DNA of 11,000 nt from assembly GCF_964340395.1 (NCBI RefSeq), contig NC_135565.1, positions 21,596,209 to 21,607,208 on the forward strand, read 5' to 3'. The stretch is from Glandiceps talaboti (lineage: Eukaryota; Hemichordata; Enteropneusta; Spengelidae). Positions within the stretch are counted from its first letter, which is position 1, and each line of letters starts with the position of its first letter. Both the position numbers and the translations under genes were made by a program. This document shows, in pieces, positions 1 to 11,000 of the stretch. The notes under the pieces were generated by a model, which saw only the letters and a program-made list of their open reading frames with translations, did not search any database and was not told where the DNA came from.

Positions 1-35
1 TCAGTCCACAATTAATGTTTACTATACAATTTTAC

Positions 36-10323
<10,288 letters not shown>

Positions 10324-11000
10324 CTTTTCCCACAATCTGGAACATAGCGAAAATTGTTTTTGTCAACAGAGCATGCGCAAACGTTTAGGCTATTTAAATA
10401 TTTATCTCATATCTATGCGATTTTCTTAGACAATCTAACCAATAACAAAAGACACTTCTCTGAGAAAAAAGTTGATGACCTTATACATCCATTAAGAATA
10501 TTTGTCGTTTGAGTCACAAAAAATTTACATGTAACACGTAGCAACCAATTACAGAATGTGTCAATCTGTGTTGATACGTCAGTATATACACTCAATAAAT
10601 TTGTTATATTTTCACTGAATACTTCGCTATGTTCGTTTGTATTGTCGGCAACGTCTGCACATGAGCATCTGTTGATATTGATTTGCGATGCATTTTTAAG
10701 TTAATTAATAATGAAAGTCCTCTTACTAAGTATAGGTTGATTTTCACGACTGCATTTTGTAGGAACGTGCAGGGGAGAGCTTAATTTTAAAGATGAGAAT
10801 GGGACCTATCACAATGTCTTGTGGGTACAATAACTTTGTAATGATCATACAACTCTTCTACATTATTGTTATTCATTAAAGGCGACATTTTATCAAATCG
10901 ACTACCAGTAGAGTAGTTTCGGAATACGAGGTTTAATTTGTTTTACTAATTGATAGCACTCCACTCCTTAACTTTAGAAGTGTAAGTTGAAATTTTTATA
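10324..11000 (-). promoter_or_regulatory. Presumed 5' UTR and promoter region of the sulfatase gene
   Basis: On the minus strand, a TATA-like motif TATTTAAATAG lies at 10390-10400, about 70 bp before the ATG. This would place a start of transcription near 10365 and give a 5' UTR of about 40 nt. Inverted CCAAT motifs sit at 10439-10443 and 10545-10549 and a perfect TGAGTCA (AP-1 type) at 10510-10516. Such short motifs also occur by chance. I see no coding region in the rest of this stretch. Confidence 0.4.
10390..10400 (-). promoter_or_regulatory. TATA-like box
   Basis: The sequence TATTTAAATAG on the minus strand sits 67 bp or more upstream of the assigned start codon, a workable spacing for a short 5' UTR. 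It is supported only by motif and position. Confidence 0.35.

Overview
The window is animal genomic DNA, most likely from an invertebrate. It is AT-rich, has introns of roughly 170 to 1140 bp with GT-AG borders, and is full of tetranucleotide microsatellites. I cannot name the species from the sequence.

Nearly the whole window is one minus-strand gene, read from about 10323 down past the left edge. I reconstructed it by hand as 14 consecutive coding exons: 10266-10323, 9484-9525, 8701-8818, 8432-8483, 7481-7584, exon 6, exon 7, 3089-3190, 2854-2917, 2113-2210, 1409-1542, 1077-1126, 561-684 and 36-115. Exons 6 and 7 each exist twice. Joined with one copy of each, they give an open frame of 414 codons with consistent phases and no stop. 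The product is a secreted or lysosomal sulfatase of the arylsulfatase B/I/J type. It has a signal peptide, the C-x-P-x-R formylglycine motif (C71-R75), the K-W-H-L-G block (K125, H127), H227 and the D-N-G-G block (D285, N286). The C-terminal part lies outside the window.

Two features of the gene stand out. First, a 1557-bp segment carrying exons 6 and 7 is present twice in direct tandem (3808-5364 and 5365-6921), differing by one substitution and two homopolymer length changes. Together exons 6 and 7 are 217 nt, so an mRNA with both pairs would shift frame and stop within eight codons. Either one pair is skipped, this allele is broken, or the duplication is an assembly artefact. Second, two normally conserved active-site positions are changed: Asp-Asp near the N terminus is Asp-Asn (N32), and the lysine expected after the D-N-G-G block is isoleucine (I302). 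The formylglycine motif itself is intact.

The introns hold a compound microsatellite (199-395), (GATA)32 (3469-3596), (ACAG)14 (7359-7414) and a roughly 790-bp CATA-type array with higher-order structure that fills most of intron 4 (7625-8413). They also hold two candidate non-autonomous elements with terminal inverted repeats (2242-2579 and 7138-7286) and a nested palindrome that was copied with the duplication. The region right of 10323 is the presumed 5' UTR and promoter, with a TATA-like box, inverted CCAAT motifs and an AP-1 type site. I see no second protein gene, no RNA gene and no prokaryotic-type system. The other open frames are antisense shadows of exons or translations of microsatellites.
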